Source: Sambucus nigra (lineage: Eukaryota > Streptophyta > Magnoliopsida > Dipsacales > Adoxaceae). Taken from it: 64,000 nucleotides of DNA. The translations under genes were made by a program, and so were the position numbers. The stretch covers positions 539,633,467-539,697,466 of the forward strand of contig OX422213.1 of NCBI GenBank assembly GCA_949130495.1. Direction: 5' to 3'. Shown here piece by piece: positions 21,608-31,757 of the stretch. Within the stretch, counting starts at the first letter, position 1, and the number at the start of each line of letters is the position of its first letter. A model generated the notes under the pieces. It was not told the origin of the DNA and ran no database searches. It saw nothing but the letters and a program-made list of their open reading frames with translations.

Positions 21608-22413
21608 CATTCAACATCCCGCCCAAAAAATTTATCCTCTCTCTTACTTTAATTTGAACTACCCTCGATAATCTATCTACTTTTTCTCTGTCTCACCAGT
21701 CACTCTCTCTCACATGTTCCCTCTCTCAACAATGATGCCTGAGTTGGAATCTCACATGTTCACTCAGAAATCACGACCATCGCCATTCATTTTGGATGTG
21801 AGCTAACACACCATTTAGGCTTTCCGTAAAACTTGGAGTTAAGGTTATAATTTTTGTTCTTTTTTCAATCGATTGAATTAAACATGGGTAGTTATATTAT
21901 TGTTTCACTTTTTAATTGTTTTGTAGATACCCACTATATAATACTACAAATTTTAATGGCTCAAAGGTATGCACATGTCTCTCTCACTACAAACATTTGT
22001 TGAAGTTTTTTTTAATGTTTAGACAATCTAGGTACTGACTTTGAAATTCAACTGAAGATATATTAAATTTTCCCACACTATTTTTATCAGGTAATATATC
22101 TCATTTTTTGTCAATTTGTTTTCGATATAGAAAAGTTAAATTTTGATTTTTTAGCAATTTTGTGTTTTCAGTTAAACTTATTACGATTTCATAGATTGGA
22201 AACCCTTAAGAACTTAAATATTTGACGTTTTCTCATTTGGGTGTCAGTTGTTTAAAAAAATGTCAATGTGAGATTTACTCATCTTAACTTATACTTTTAA
22301 CTTGAAACTTTCATTGGTGATTACTGATCAATATTTTTATTGGTGATTATTGCATATTGGTCAATATTTTTATTGGTGATTATTGGTTCTTAATTCAAAG
22401 CTCAATATCTTGA
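21606..22413. other. Helitron C, pyrimidine-rich then AT-rich, no gene
   Basis: Pyrimidine-rich sequence to about 21750, then AT-rich DNA resembling plant introns. A possible short exon end (ATGGCTCAAAG before GTATGC, near 21955) could be the start of the captured RNase gene, but this is not secure. Confidence 0.3.
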
Positions 22414-22607
22414 ATGATGCAGTGGCCAGGATCATATTTTGGCACAGAAAAAAAAACTGCTATCCTGCAACTGGAAAACCTACAGCGACTATTAGTAACC
22501 GTGGATTGTGGCCCTATAACATTGATGCATCTTACCCATCAAAGCGCACTGCAAGAACCCATTACGATCAACCTAATGTACATCGATATTTCTGGGAGCT
22601 CAGTTGA
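22414..22607 (+). pseudogene. Captured RNase T2 (S-like RNase) fragment
   Basis: RNase T2 enzymes are secreted or vacuolar acid endoribonucleases. The fragment reads QWPGSYFGTEKKTA, then after a frameshift in an A run continues CYPATGKPTATISNRGLWPYN and DASYPS-YDQPN. This is the order QWPGSYC-CYP-TGKP-HGLWP-YPS-YDQ of plant S-like RNases around the first catalytic motif. At 22500-22502 the catalytic histidine codon of HGLWP has become CGT (Arg). The piece starts just after a possible splice acceptor (TGATGCAG at 22415-22422). The second catalytic motif (KHGTC) is not found. It cannot be an active enzyme. Confidence 0.75.
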
Positions 22608-23959
22608 ACAAGAAACAAGAGTAAAACAAATGCCATGGTTCCTCATAAATATTGTTTTAAATATACTTTACTCAATAAGAAGTTATCCATGAATCGTTTT
22701 CAGAGTGATATTTAGTTGTTGGCAATTACATGTGTGTAGATTTTGGTATGAACCGTTTAAAGAAAGTGTATGAGTTGTAATTTTTGGAGATTACACAGGG
22801 TTGTTTATAAGGGTGTGTAACTCTTTATAAAAGGATTAATCCATTTTAGTTATAAACTATAGTGACTAGATATTATTTGTACTGAATTTAAACCATGGTG
22901 ACTTATATTTTCTTCAATGTGTTTGCTTTTGCTCATATTTTTTTCAATGTGTTTGCTTTTATTGCCTTACACATATATGTTACACGTGTCTATGTTTTAT
23001 TATCCTCTGTAGACCATCTATTTGGGTGTGCTTATGAGTTATTTGCTAATATGTTTGCAAGATTTAAACATGTTTTGTGTATTGTTTGTTGTTAAAATAT
23101 ACATCACTTTGTTTCTTTTATCATTTTTTGTTTTATTATATTGACTCTAATGTGTTTAACACTTAGTTGTTTTGTATTTTTTTTCAGTTTCCCAGTAAAC
23201 AAACAGGTCACAGCACTCAGTTGTGACAAATTTGGTAAAGTCTAAAGAGGCAAAAAATGTGCAGATTCATAAATTTCCAAGGCTGAGGAGTAAAGAAAGC
23301 TTGGAGAACTGAATAGAAGGAAAGCCTCAGAGGAAAAATGGTGTGCTGATCATTTGTCTCAATGGTTAGGAGAGGATATATGGATGATTGAGAAACTACA
23401 TTAGGAAATAGTTGAACTGGCTTCCTTTAAAAAATGGTTGAGGCACCTATTCTACTATTTTAACTCTATGTATTTTTTAGGTTTGAATATGCTTCAGTGC
23501 TTATTCATGTATATATTTATGTTTATTTGGGTTTTCTCGTAATAATTTAGTGTTTGTATTTGCTTCTTGTATTCCAGACTATTAAAGAAAATGTGCAGCA
23601 AAAATTAAGGTATTTGGTATATTTGGGTTCTGGAATATATAGGGGGGGTCGTCTCAAGGTTGATGTGTGTTAAAAATATTTCATACCATGTATTTAAAGT
23701 GTCTTAGATGAATTTCAATTTGTTGCCTCCAGGGTGGCAGGGTTATTTTTGTGACATACTACTGGGAATGGATTATTAACCTTCGAGTCAAAAGGAATTG
23801 TTATGATTTATGTTTAATTTTTGGTGTCAATTTCTTATCTCAAAATCGGTACACCATTCTAAGCCCTCAAAATTAATTTCTAAATCATCACTCAGGTGAG
23901 TAAATCATGAGATGTCAAAGGATGTGCCACGGAGGCAGCATGTAACCGATGATACTTGA
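22608..23959. other. Helitron C, intron-like AT-rich DNA
   Basis: No recognisable coding sequence. A short direct repeat of TTTTTTCAATGTGTTTGCTT occurs near 22910-22965. A TTTTTTTTCAG near 23187 could be a splice acceptor. Confidence 0.3.
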
Positions 23960-24199
23960 GATATCCAAATAACTTTCAAATTACATCCTTATGACGCAAA
24001 CGCGTCACTTGAGAAGTTACAATGTTCAGTTTATGTTGAGAGTGTTCTCTTCAGATCCAAGGATGTACAACTCACAAATGATGTAGTAAAATTAATTAAT
24101 GTCTTATGCAAACGGGATGCATCGCTGTAATTAGAAAGAATTGCAAGGTTAACTTTAGTTGCTCAGGAAAAGACCTCCACAGGTTTGAGTATTCATTAG
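23960..24199 (+). pseudogene. Unidentified exon-like open frame in Helitron C
   Basis: Eighty codons with a single internal stop. The frame reads DIQITFKLHPYDANASLEKL, later VESVLFRSKDVQLTNDVVKL and LERIARLTLVAQEKTSTG. Composition and codon use look like real protein (balanced charge, few rare residues), unlike the surrounding AT-rich DNA. It is probably part of another captured gene. I do not recognise the family. Confidence 0.4.
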
Positions 24200-25143
24200 C
24201 AGCTATACAGTGGCTGAAGAAACACTGAATAGAGTAGTTGTCATACAGTAGCTGATAATGGTAATGATATATTCAGCCAATGTATATCTGCTAATGCTAA
24301 TGCTATACAGTAGTTATAGTGGCATCTATACATTCGTTGTTGGAAATCCCATTCGTTGTAATTCTATAAAATTCTGCAAATAGCCCATTCATTGTTGGAA
24401 ATCGAGGTTGTGCTAGATTCGTCGCACTCCATGGATAAAGAGAGCACCACCATTCGAGTTTTGTGTCGTAAGCTGGTGATGATCAAGAACGAACCAAGCT
24501 TCTAATGGCTCATCGGCTCCCCCTTCTTCCCTCCACTCACAATAATCTCCACCTTTAAATGCATCCACATTCGAGTTTTGTTTTTATCTTTACCTAAACA
24601 GATAGTATTTATTTATTTGTTTATTATTCTCATTTCAGCAAAGTCAAGGAAGATTCAAGAAACTTGGTTTGTTTTATGAAGAGTGTTTATTAAAACATAC
24701 TAAGGAAGCTTCAAATAAACTTCATGTCTAACTTTCACTTGGCAATGCGACATCTCACTTCAAATAAACTATGTCCGTGGTATTTTATATTGACTCTTAT
24801 TTTTGTTTGCTTTAGACGAGTTTTAATTTCACATTCGTATGATTTTCATTTTAAATTTTGAGGTTTTGATTTCATATTTGTTCTTTTTATTTATTGGTTT
24901 GTAGTTTTTAGGTCTATGGTGCGTTGTTTAAGATCTATGGTGCGTTTTTTCCCAGATCTACAGTGAGAAAATATGGTGCCCTTTCAGGTCTATGGTGTGT
25001 TTTTTAAGATCTATGTTTGATTAATTTTATATTTTATTTTTGTGTCAGATCTATATTCACTTTTTATTTTTTCTTCATTTTTCCAAACAGGGTGTGAAGA
25101 GGTTTGATTTGTTCATTTGATTTGTGCATTTGATTGGGTTCAG
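24200..25143. other. Helitron C, no gene recognised
   Basis: Holds repeated ATTCGTTGTTGGAAAT-like words near 24340-24400, and TAGGTCTATGGTG-like words repeated near 24910-25010. No coding sequence is supported. Confidence 0.3.
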
Positions 25144-26213
25144 ATCTCTCAAGTAACCCCTCGTTCATGTTATGTTTTAACTTTTATTATGGTATCTGGG
25201 ATAAGTATTTAGGGTTTTTATATTTAAAATAATCCATTATACTTAGAAGCCTAATTTGTGTGTTGGTTTTGGTTTCCCAGGTATTGCATTTGTTTCTCCT
25301 CAATTTGGTGGTCAACAAATTTCAGGTATACTCCCCCCTTCCTATCTTTCTCTCTATCTCACTCTAATTAATATTTCAATTCTTTAGATTTCTAAGGTCC
25401 AAATCTGCTTCAGAGCCTCCAAGACTTATAGTTGTTTTGGTTTAACATGGTGATCTTGCAAATTATCATAAATTAGTATATTTTATTTGCAGTTTCTAAT
25501 TTGGGATGGTTTAATTGCTATTTCTATTCAGATTTATGGTAAAAGTGAGGTGTGCTTATTCTTCATATGGATGGATTATTTTTATAGTTTCCTATCATCA
25601 ACATTATTACGTATGCTTTGTTTATAATAGGTATCTGAAATATTATTCAGAGTTGATAAAATGCATCTCTCATTGGTTTATACATAGTGTTTTTATTTTG
25701 ATTAAGTTCAGTGTCAAAAACAGAATAGTTTCATTTTTTACGAATTGCATTACTTTTGTTTATACTAAATCATTAAGGTTTCATTTTTTTTTATAATACA
25801 TACACAGTCGATATCTTAAGATGGCCTCAATCAAGTATCATTGTGGATGATCTCTACCATATAACCTATAACTAGGATCAAGTTTTATAAAATTGAAATT
25901 GAAATTGCAATTTCATTTATAAATTTATTTGATTTTCGTCTAGAGAGAGTGTCGTTTTGGGGGCGATCCTGGAAATCCCTAGGGTTTACAACGATCATGC
26001 CCTTTATTTGGTAAATCCCATCTTATTTTAGGGACTTGCCTTTAGATTCATAGATTTTTGAATTAGTTTATATTCAACGGTCTTGAAGATATGATTCATT
26101 TTTTTATTGATTTTCAAGTTTTGAGGTTTTTGAAAAACTGGAATTTTTATATTCCTTCCTGATTATGGATAAACAAGTTTTTTCATCATACATCTATGTT
26201 ATTAGGAAATCAA
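25144..26213 (+). repeat. 1070-bp tandem duplication, unit 1
   Basis: Starts ATCTCTCAAGTAACCCCTCG and ends in GGAAATCAAA. Unit 2 (26214-27283) has the same length and order with scattered substitutions and small compensating indels. Each unit contains one small exon with splice sites and a GAGAGAGTGTCG-GGGGGCGATCCTGGAAAT block. Confidence 0.9.
25281..25325 (+). other. Candidate captured 45-nt exon, copy 1
   Basis: GGTTTCCCAG precedes the exon and GTATAC follows it. The 45 nt end in ATTTCAG and would encode about 15 residues containing FVSPQFGGQQIS. The exon is conserved in the second unit while neighbouring bases change more. The parent gene is not recognised. Confidence 0.45.
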
Positions 26214-27283
26214 AATCTCTCAAGTAACCCCTCGTTCATGTTATGTTTTAACTTTTATTACGATTTCAGGGATAAGTATTTAGGGTTTTTTATATTCAAA
26301 ATAATCCATCCTACTTATAAGCCTAATTTGTCTGTTGGTTTTGGTTTCCCAGATACTGTATTCGTTTCTCCTCAATTTGGTGGTCAAGAAATTTCAGGTA
26401 TACTTTCCCCCTTCCTATCTTTATCTCAATCACACTCTAATTAATGTTTCAATTCTTTAGATTTCTAAGGTCCAAATCTTCTTCAGAGCCTCCAAGACTT
26501 ATAGTTGTTTTGGTTTAACATGGTGATCTTGCAAAATATCATAAATTAGTATATTTTATTTGTAGGTACTAATTTGGGATGGTTTGACTGCTATTTCTAT
26601 TCAGATTTGTGGTAAAAGTGAGGTGTGCTTATTCTTCATATGGATGGATTATTTTTATATTTTCATGTCATCAACATTATTACGTATGCTCTGTTTTTTT
26701 TATAAGTATCTAAAATATTGTTCAGAGTTGATAAAATGCCTCTCTCATTGTTTTATATAGAGTGTTTTTGTTTTGATTAAGTTCAGTGTCTAAAACACTA
26801 AAGTTTCATTTTTTTATGAATTACATTACTTTTGTTTATACTAAATCATTAAGGTTTCGGTTTTTTATCATAAATACACAGTCGATATCTTAAGATGGCT
26901 TCAATCAGGTTTCATTGTGGATGATCTCTACCATATAACCTATAACTAGGATCATGTTTTATACAATTGAAATTGCAATTTAATTCATAAATTTATTTGA
27001 TTTTCGTCTAGAGAGAGTGTCGATTTGGGGGCGATCCTGGAAATCTCTAGGGTTTGCAACGATCATCCTCTTTATTTGGTAAATCCCATCTTATTTTAGG
27101 GAATTTCCTTTAGATCCAAATATTTTTGAGTTAGTTTATGTTCAATGGTCTTGAAGATATGATTCATTTTGGATAGATTTTTAATTTTTGAGGTTTTTGA
27201 AAAACTAGAATTTTTATATTCCTTCCTGATTATGGATAAACAAGTTTCATCATCATACATCTACGTTATTAGGAAATCAAAAT
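26214..27283 (+). repeat. 1070-bp tandem duplication, unit 2
   Basis: Second unit of the duplication starting at 25144. The junction is at ATCTCTCAAG (26214). Divergence of several percent suggests the duplication is not recent. Confidence 0.9.
26353..26397 (+). other. Candidate captured 45-nt exon, copy 2
   Basis: Counterpart of the exon at 25281. GGTTTCCCAG lies before it and GTATAC after it. Length is kept at 45 nt, with FVSPQFGGQEIS in place of FVSPQFGGQQIS. Confidence 0.45.
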
Positions 27284-27909
27284 TTGTGGTAGCAGATTCA
27301 ACGCATCATATATACTTCAATATGTTTCACTTCATTATATCTCGGGCCCACACAGTCATATTTTACGGTCGTCGCTGCAGATATTAAATTTGCGTATATA
27401 TATTTTACATTAGGGATAATATCAATAATCACATTATTAGATTTGATTTACAATCAGGTTTTACGATCGCTGCAGATTTTGTTGAACTGCTGTAACTTAT
27501 TTAGAGATAAAGCCCATGTGGAATTAGTTGGGTTACCACATGATTTGATTTTTTCAGGGTGTGTCTCTATGAATACACCTCTACAATAGGATAAGTGATG
27601 TGAAAACTTCACACTGAGGCAATTGTAAGTTTCCCCCCTTTTTTTATTAGAAGTAAAAGTTGCAAAAATATACACAGGTTCATGTGACACTAGCAGGGAT
27701 CTAACACTGGGGGTGGGGTGGGGTGTAATGTACCTCCATATTTGGTTGGTGAGAATTTCATACCTTTTGCCTGGTGGGGTGAGGCGGGGATGATAATGAA
27801 TCAAATTAAAAGTATATAAATTCTAAAAAATAATAACAATAAATAGATAATAAATGTTCTAAGATATTATGGTTTCATATGAATGGTTGTATATCCTATG
27901 GATGAATGA
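27284..27909. other. Helitron C, no gene recognised
   Basis: AT-rich, with a GGGTGGGGTGGGGTG run near 27711. No coding region is supported on either strand. Confidence 0.3.
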
Positions 27910-28042
27910 TCTCCTATCATTGATGTCGATCCATCTAACGAAATCTTTTATGCTAGGATGATACATAAGCATTTAAAAAGGAAGGAGAAATTGAAGAATG
28001 AGAATGACAAGACATGCTTGGCCAATCTCGACATACCTTCAG
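27910..28042 (+). pseudogene. Unidentified captured exon in Helitron C
   Basis: An open frame reads SPIIDVDPSNEIFYARMIHK, then a lysine-rich stretch, ending CLANLDIPS. It is followed by a strong splice donor (CTTCAG then GTATGACC, 28037-28050). It has the look of a true exon end, but the protein family is not recognised. The frame stays open to 28104 past the donor. Confidence 0.45.
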
Positions 28043-28104
28043 GTATGACCTTCAAGTATAACCTTCCTCGACATCACATTAGTTCAGGAGCTACAAACAT
28101 ATAA

Positions 28105-28898
28105 TATAAAAATAAAGTCACACAAGTTTCGGTTCATTAATTTTGAGCACATACATCGTTAGATGTACTATAACCAGTTATATTGATCGTTCGTATATAA
28201 ACAATTATATTCAACAATTTAAACCTGAGCTTCAGTAGCATCAATTACATCAATTGCTCTCTTCTTTGTTTATATTGATCGGTGGTATACACGTTTCATT
28301 CTCATTCAGGTCCAGATTTATTACTTATACTAATTATATTTGACTTATATTTATTTCCCTTCCTAATATATGTTTATTTATTGCATGACTCATTGTTGGT
28401 TTTTGTACAATAGTTGTACTTATAAAAATTTGTAAATCAGATTCTTATTTGAGAGTAATGGATGGTATTTATCAAAACATTTATGCCTAAAAGTCATCTT
28501 AGAATAAGGTCATTCGAACACCATCAGGGTAGATCTTTACACAAGTAGAGGTTAAAGACTTTGTTGCGGTGAGGATAGGACAGTAGAAGGGAGATCATCC
28601 TGTAGCGAGCATATATGGGTAATTTTTTGAACAAAGTGTAATTCTTGATTTTAAATTCTGGTATAGAAGTTAAATAGTATGTCCACCCATAGGGGTATTG
28701 TTTTGTAAGAATGAAGTTATATTGGGTAATGGAGGTAAGCTATTCTTATATGTATACCCCTTTTATAATTTTTCCTGAAACTATGTTTCTTCTTTACAGT
28801 CCTGCAATAAATCTATATAATATGGATTGTTCAATATGGATTCTCACTTGTCGTCACTCGAGTTGCAGAGCAGAGAGAGATGGGGAGAGGCAGTGAAA
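28105..28898. other. Helitron C, upstream flank of RPL26 fragment
   Basis: AT-rich. The last 60-100 bp before 28899 (CACTCGAGTTGCAGAGCAGA) may be the RPL26 5' leader taken along with it. Nothing else is recognised. Confidence 0.3.
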
Positions 28899-29339
28899 AT
28901 GAAGTACAATCCAAGGGTAAGCATCTCTAGGCGGAAGAACAGAAAGGCCCATTTCTCGGCCACATCAAGCGTCTGTCGCGTTCTTATGAGCGCACCTCTC
29001 TCAACTGATCTCCGAACAAAGTACAACGTTTCTTTCCATGCCCGTCCGCAAAGATGACGAGGTCCAGGTCGTTAGTGGCACCTACAAGGGTCATGAGGGC
29101 AAAGTCGTCCAAGTGTATTGTCACAAATGGGTCATCCACATCGAACGTATCACGCGTGAGAAGGTTAATGGCTCTACTGTCAACGTTGGAATTAACACAT
29201 CCAAGTTGTCATCACCAAGCTTCGTCTCTACAAGGACCGTAAGTCCCTGCTCTATCGCAAGGCCAAGGGTCGTACCGTCGCTGACAAGGACAAGGGTACC
29301 AAATTCACTGCGAAGGATATCATGCAGACCATTGACTAA
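28899..29339 (+). pseudogene. RPL26: Ribosomal protein L26 (uL24) pseudogene
   Basis: RPL26 is a core protein of the cytosolic 60S subunit, near the peptide exit tunnel. The segment runs from ATG ([20 protein letters not shown]) to a stop at 29337. Its 441 nt equal the 146-codon length usual in plants. Blocks such as [57 protein letters not shown] and [13 protein letters not shown] are plain. Two indels break it: one extra base after KYNV (near 29029) and one missing base after NTSK (near 29208). They cancel, so the tail including DKDKGTKFT returns to the first frame. It has no introns. It may be a captured gene copy or a retrocopy later caught by Helitron C. Confidence 0.9.
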
Positions 29340-29605
29340 TTATTATTGGTATATTTTTCTGTATTGCATTTCAGTTCAGTTTTGTTTCATTGATGTTTGC
29401 TAAAGGACGAGGATAGTTGTTTTTATGTTTTGGATCTTAGAATTTCTTAAGCTTGAGTTCTAGTCGTATTAATTATTATTGGTATATTTTGCTGTATTGC
29501 ATTTTAGTTCGGTTTTGTTTCATTTCTGTTTGCTAAAGGATGAGGATAGTTGTTTTTATGTTTTGGATCTTAGAATTTCTTAAGCTTGAATTCTATTCGT
29601 ATTAC
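29340..29605 (+). repeat. 133-bp tandem duplication of RPL26 3' flank
   Basis: Units 29340-29472 and 29473-29605 both start TTATTATTGGTATATTTT and contain GTTTGCTAAAGGA-GAGGATAG and GGATCTTAGAATTTCTTAAG. The codon-sized TAA precedes both. They probably represent the RPL26 3' untranslated region duplicated in tandem. Confidence 0.92.
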
Positions 29606-29940
29606 CTTTGCTTAAAAAAAAGTTCAAGATGGATTCTCACTTTAATTTGAAAGTGAACTATCTATGTCTTCTCATAATACCTCCTCACTTTAATTTTATG
29701 TTTATTCTTGCATTTTTCATTTGACATATTTGTTTTTAATTTCTAAATTAGGTTCACTTTCATGATTTCCTTTTTACAGAGAAGCCCTAGATTTCAGCTA
29801 GAAAGTTGGAATTCATTTAAAATCTAAAGTTACAAATGTCTTTGAATGCCAAAGAAGACTCATAAGATACACTCAAGAACAAAATTTGTTGTTTCCAAGG
29901 TAAACTGAAGAATATTGTTTCATTGATAAGAGCGCATGAA
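29606..29940. other. Helitron C, between RPL26 and carrier fragments
   Basis: AT-rich, with no separate gene. Sequence near 29870-29940 may be upstream exon or intron of the carrier gene. Confidence 0.3.
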
Positions 29941-30146
29941 GATGATCCATTTGATATTCTTCGAGTGCTATTTGAGGGTGATGTGGTTGGAGCTGCCGCT
30001 GGGGTTGTTTTTAAAGAGGTTTTATATACAATAAAAACTCGACTATAAGTAGTTCACAATGTGTCTTCCCGGCATCAACCATATTTGTTGGCTTATATGA
30101 GCCTATAAAGAAAAAATTGTTGAAGACATTTCCTAAAAATTGCTGA
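29941..30146 (+). pseudogene. Captured mitochondrial S-adenosylmethionine carrier fragment
   Basis: Mitochondrial carrier proteins exchange metabolites across the inner membrane; SAMC-type members move S-adenosylmethionine. The first part reads DDPFDILRVLFEGDVVGAAA, then GVVF and LYTIKTRL before a stop. This matches the start of the first repeat of plant SAM carriers, where the signature is P-x-[DE]-x-x-[KR]. Here the Pro-x-Asp part is deleted (about 9 bp) and the following Gln codon is now a stop. After a frame change the piece resumes PASTIFVGLYEPIKKKLLKT, again the order expected in this carrier. Later repeats are absent. It is in the same orientation as Helitron C. Confidence 0.7.
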
Positions 30147-30974
30147 AAGATTGGTAATTATTTAAAAAACAATGAGTTTCTTTTTACATGTTAATACAAC
30201 TTACCTTTTCAAATATCAAGCTATTGAGACCAAAATTTTGAATATTTGCATTTTAATATCTAAATTTATTCATTTTTTTAATGTTGTTCTTTGCAGTTTG
30301 TGTGTTTTGTCTCATTTTCATGATGGTGTATTTTTTTAAGGAAGTCGAAGAACATGGTGCTTTGATTTTTATCTCACTTCGTATGTCATGCTATCCAAAT
30401 AGTGGATGTATTAAATTAAGGATATAGGGTTGGTTTTTATTTTTAATAGAATGGAATGTGATAATTCACGACTAATGTTTCTCAAACACTTTATTTGAGT
30501 GTTAGCTCACTATGAGTGCAATAAGTTGTACAAGCATTAGTTTATCATTAGCCTATATTACTACTTTATTTGTTGTTTTATATATAAATTGTCATGTTTT
30601 AGGGGGAGAGTATTTTCAATAGCATTTATGTTTCTTTATTTTCATTTTTTTCAATTACATTTACCAACCATTACTGTTTCCAGAGACTGCAACCCATCTC
30701 AATATTGGAGGTTCGAAAAAAAATTCAAATGAGCTTCCATGTTAATATTATATATTTCATGTTATATGTAAATTTCTTTGATGAATTTAGACTATTTGAA
30801 TGTTGTTGGTCTATTTGTTAAGTAGGGTGGATAGTTCTATAAACAAAGAAGACTATGACAATTTGTTTTAAACTTACACTTTGTTTTGTTGGGAAATGAA
30901 ATTTTTTCCGTTTTGCAATTATTTACTTTTGAAAATTTTGCCGTTTTACGATTACGTACTTTGGAAATTTTTGT
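30147..30974 (+). other. Helitron C 3' region, non-coding
   Basis: AT-rich. From about 30700 it is similar to the reverse complement of the Helitron A 3' region: AATTTCATGTTATATGT-AA, TTTGATGAATTTAGA and GGGTGGATAGTTCTA are shared. This ties C to the same Helitron family. Confidence 0.55.
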
Positions 30975-31003
30975 CGTGCCTTCAGGCACGGGCATTCCGC
31001 TAG
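30975..31003 (+). other. Helitron C 3' hairpin and CTAG terminus
   Basis: CGTGCCTTCAGGCACG (30975-30990), then GGCATTCCG, then CTAG (31000-31003) and a host T. It differs from the A and B ends by one base in the spacer (CCG for TCG). Confidence 0.9.
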
Positions 31004-31019
<16 letters not shown>

Positions 31020-31034
<15 letters not shown>

Positions 31035-31197
31035 ACACAATAAATATTATTGTTTGTGAAAATGGCACATATATAAAACTATAAAAGTATTTTCAACACA
31101 ATAAATGTTACTGTTTATGAAAATGACACATATATAAAACTATAAAACTATTTCGAGACAGTAAAATTTACTGTGTTGGTCAATTAATGTGTGTGTG

Positions 31198-31263
<66 letters not shown>

Positions 31264-31720
31264 TTTATAGATTATTTGACCCATTTATTTAACCAGTAAA
31301 TTTTACTGTCTGTGTAATATTAACACAAAAAAAATCGCTATTTGTGAAAATGTCATAGATATAAAACTATTTCACATTCTAGTGCATACAGTAAAGTTTA
31401 CTCTTTGTGTAATTTTTTTCTTCGAAATTTTATAGGATTCATGTATCTTGTTTGATAGATCTTAGCGAGGAGATTTCAAAAATTGGAATTTTGTGAAAAA
31501 CGGATTTATCAGTAAAAAGTTATGATCATTTGAAAAAAAAAAGTTCAACTACTTATGTAACTTGCCAAAGGAAGTTACAGGTGGTTGGTTTTAAAAGGGC
31601 ATAATTGTAAAAAAAAAATCCCAAAAAATTAGGAATAGGACCTATATGTAGGAGGAAAACATCGTGGGACTAGAATGAGTAAACAAATGTCTAATAAGAC
31701 TTATATAAAATAAACCCTAA

Positions 31721-31735
<15 letters not shown>
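31020..31735 (-). repeat. Repeat family X, right copy, inverted
   Basis: Reverse complement of the unit at 12011-12490 plus the short module at 13150-13270. Shared landmarks on this strand are GTCAATTAATGTGTGTG, TTATTTGACCCATTTATTTA, CTTGTTTGATAGATCTTAGC and AACTTGCCAAAGGAAGTTAC. An (AT)n array of about 57 bp lies at 31205-31261. Together with the left copy it brackets the Helitron block. Confidence 0.75.

Positions 31736-31757
<22 letters not shown>

Larger units (their letters stand above)
21350..31003 (+). mobile_element. Helitron C (plus strand, about 9.6 kb, multiple gene captures)
   Basis: The 3' end is sure: a hairpin at 30975-30990, then GGCATTCCG and CTAG at 31000-31003, followed by T. 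About the last 300 bp (from about 30700) match the reverse complement of the Helitron A 3' region, so A, B and C share a family end. The 5' end is inferred. The first Helitron-like start after MITE N2 is TATATAATAAGGAG near 21350-21366, similar to the A start but without a clear TC. Inside lie fragments of RNase T2 (22414), an unknown frame (23960), a 1070-bp duplication with a small exon (25144-27283), an unknown exon (27910), RPL26 (28899) and a SAM carrier (29941). All read on the plus strand. No Rep/helicase gene is present. If the 5' end is wrong, some fragments could lie outside the element. Confidence 0.65.

Noticed and set aside
22895..23095. Phe/Val-rich open frame in Helitron C
   Set aside because: AT-rich intron-like sequence with an internal short repeat; no protein motif.
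25515..25796. 93-codon frame in the tandem duplication
   Set aside because: The second duplication unit does not keep the frame, so it is not under coding constraint.
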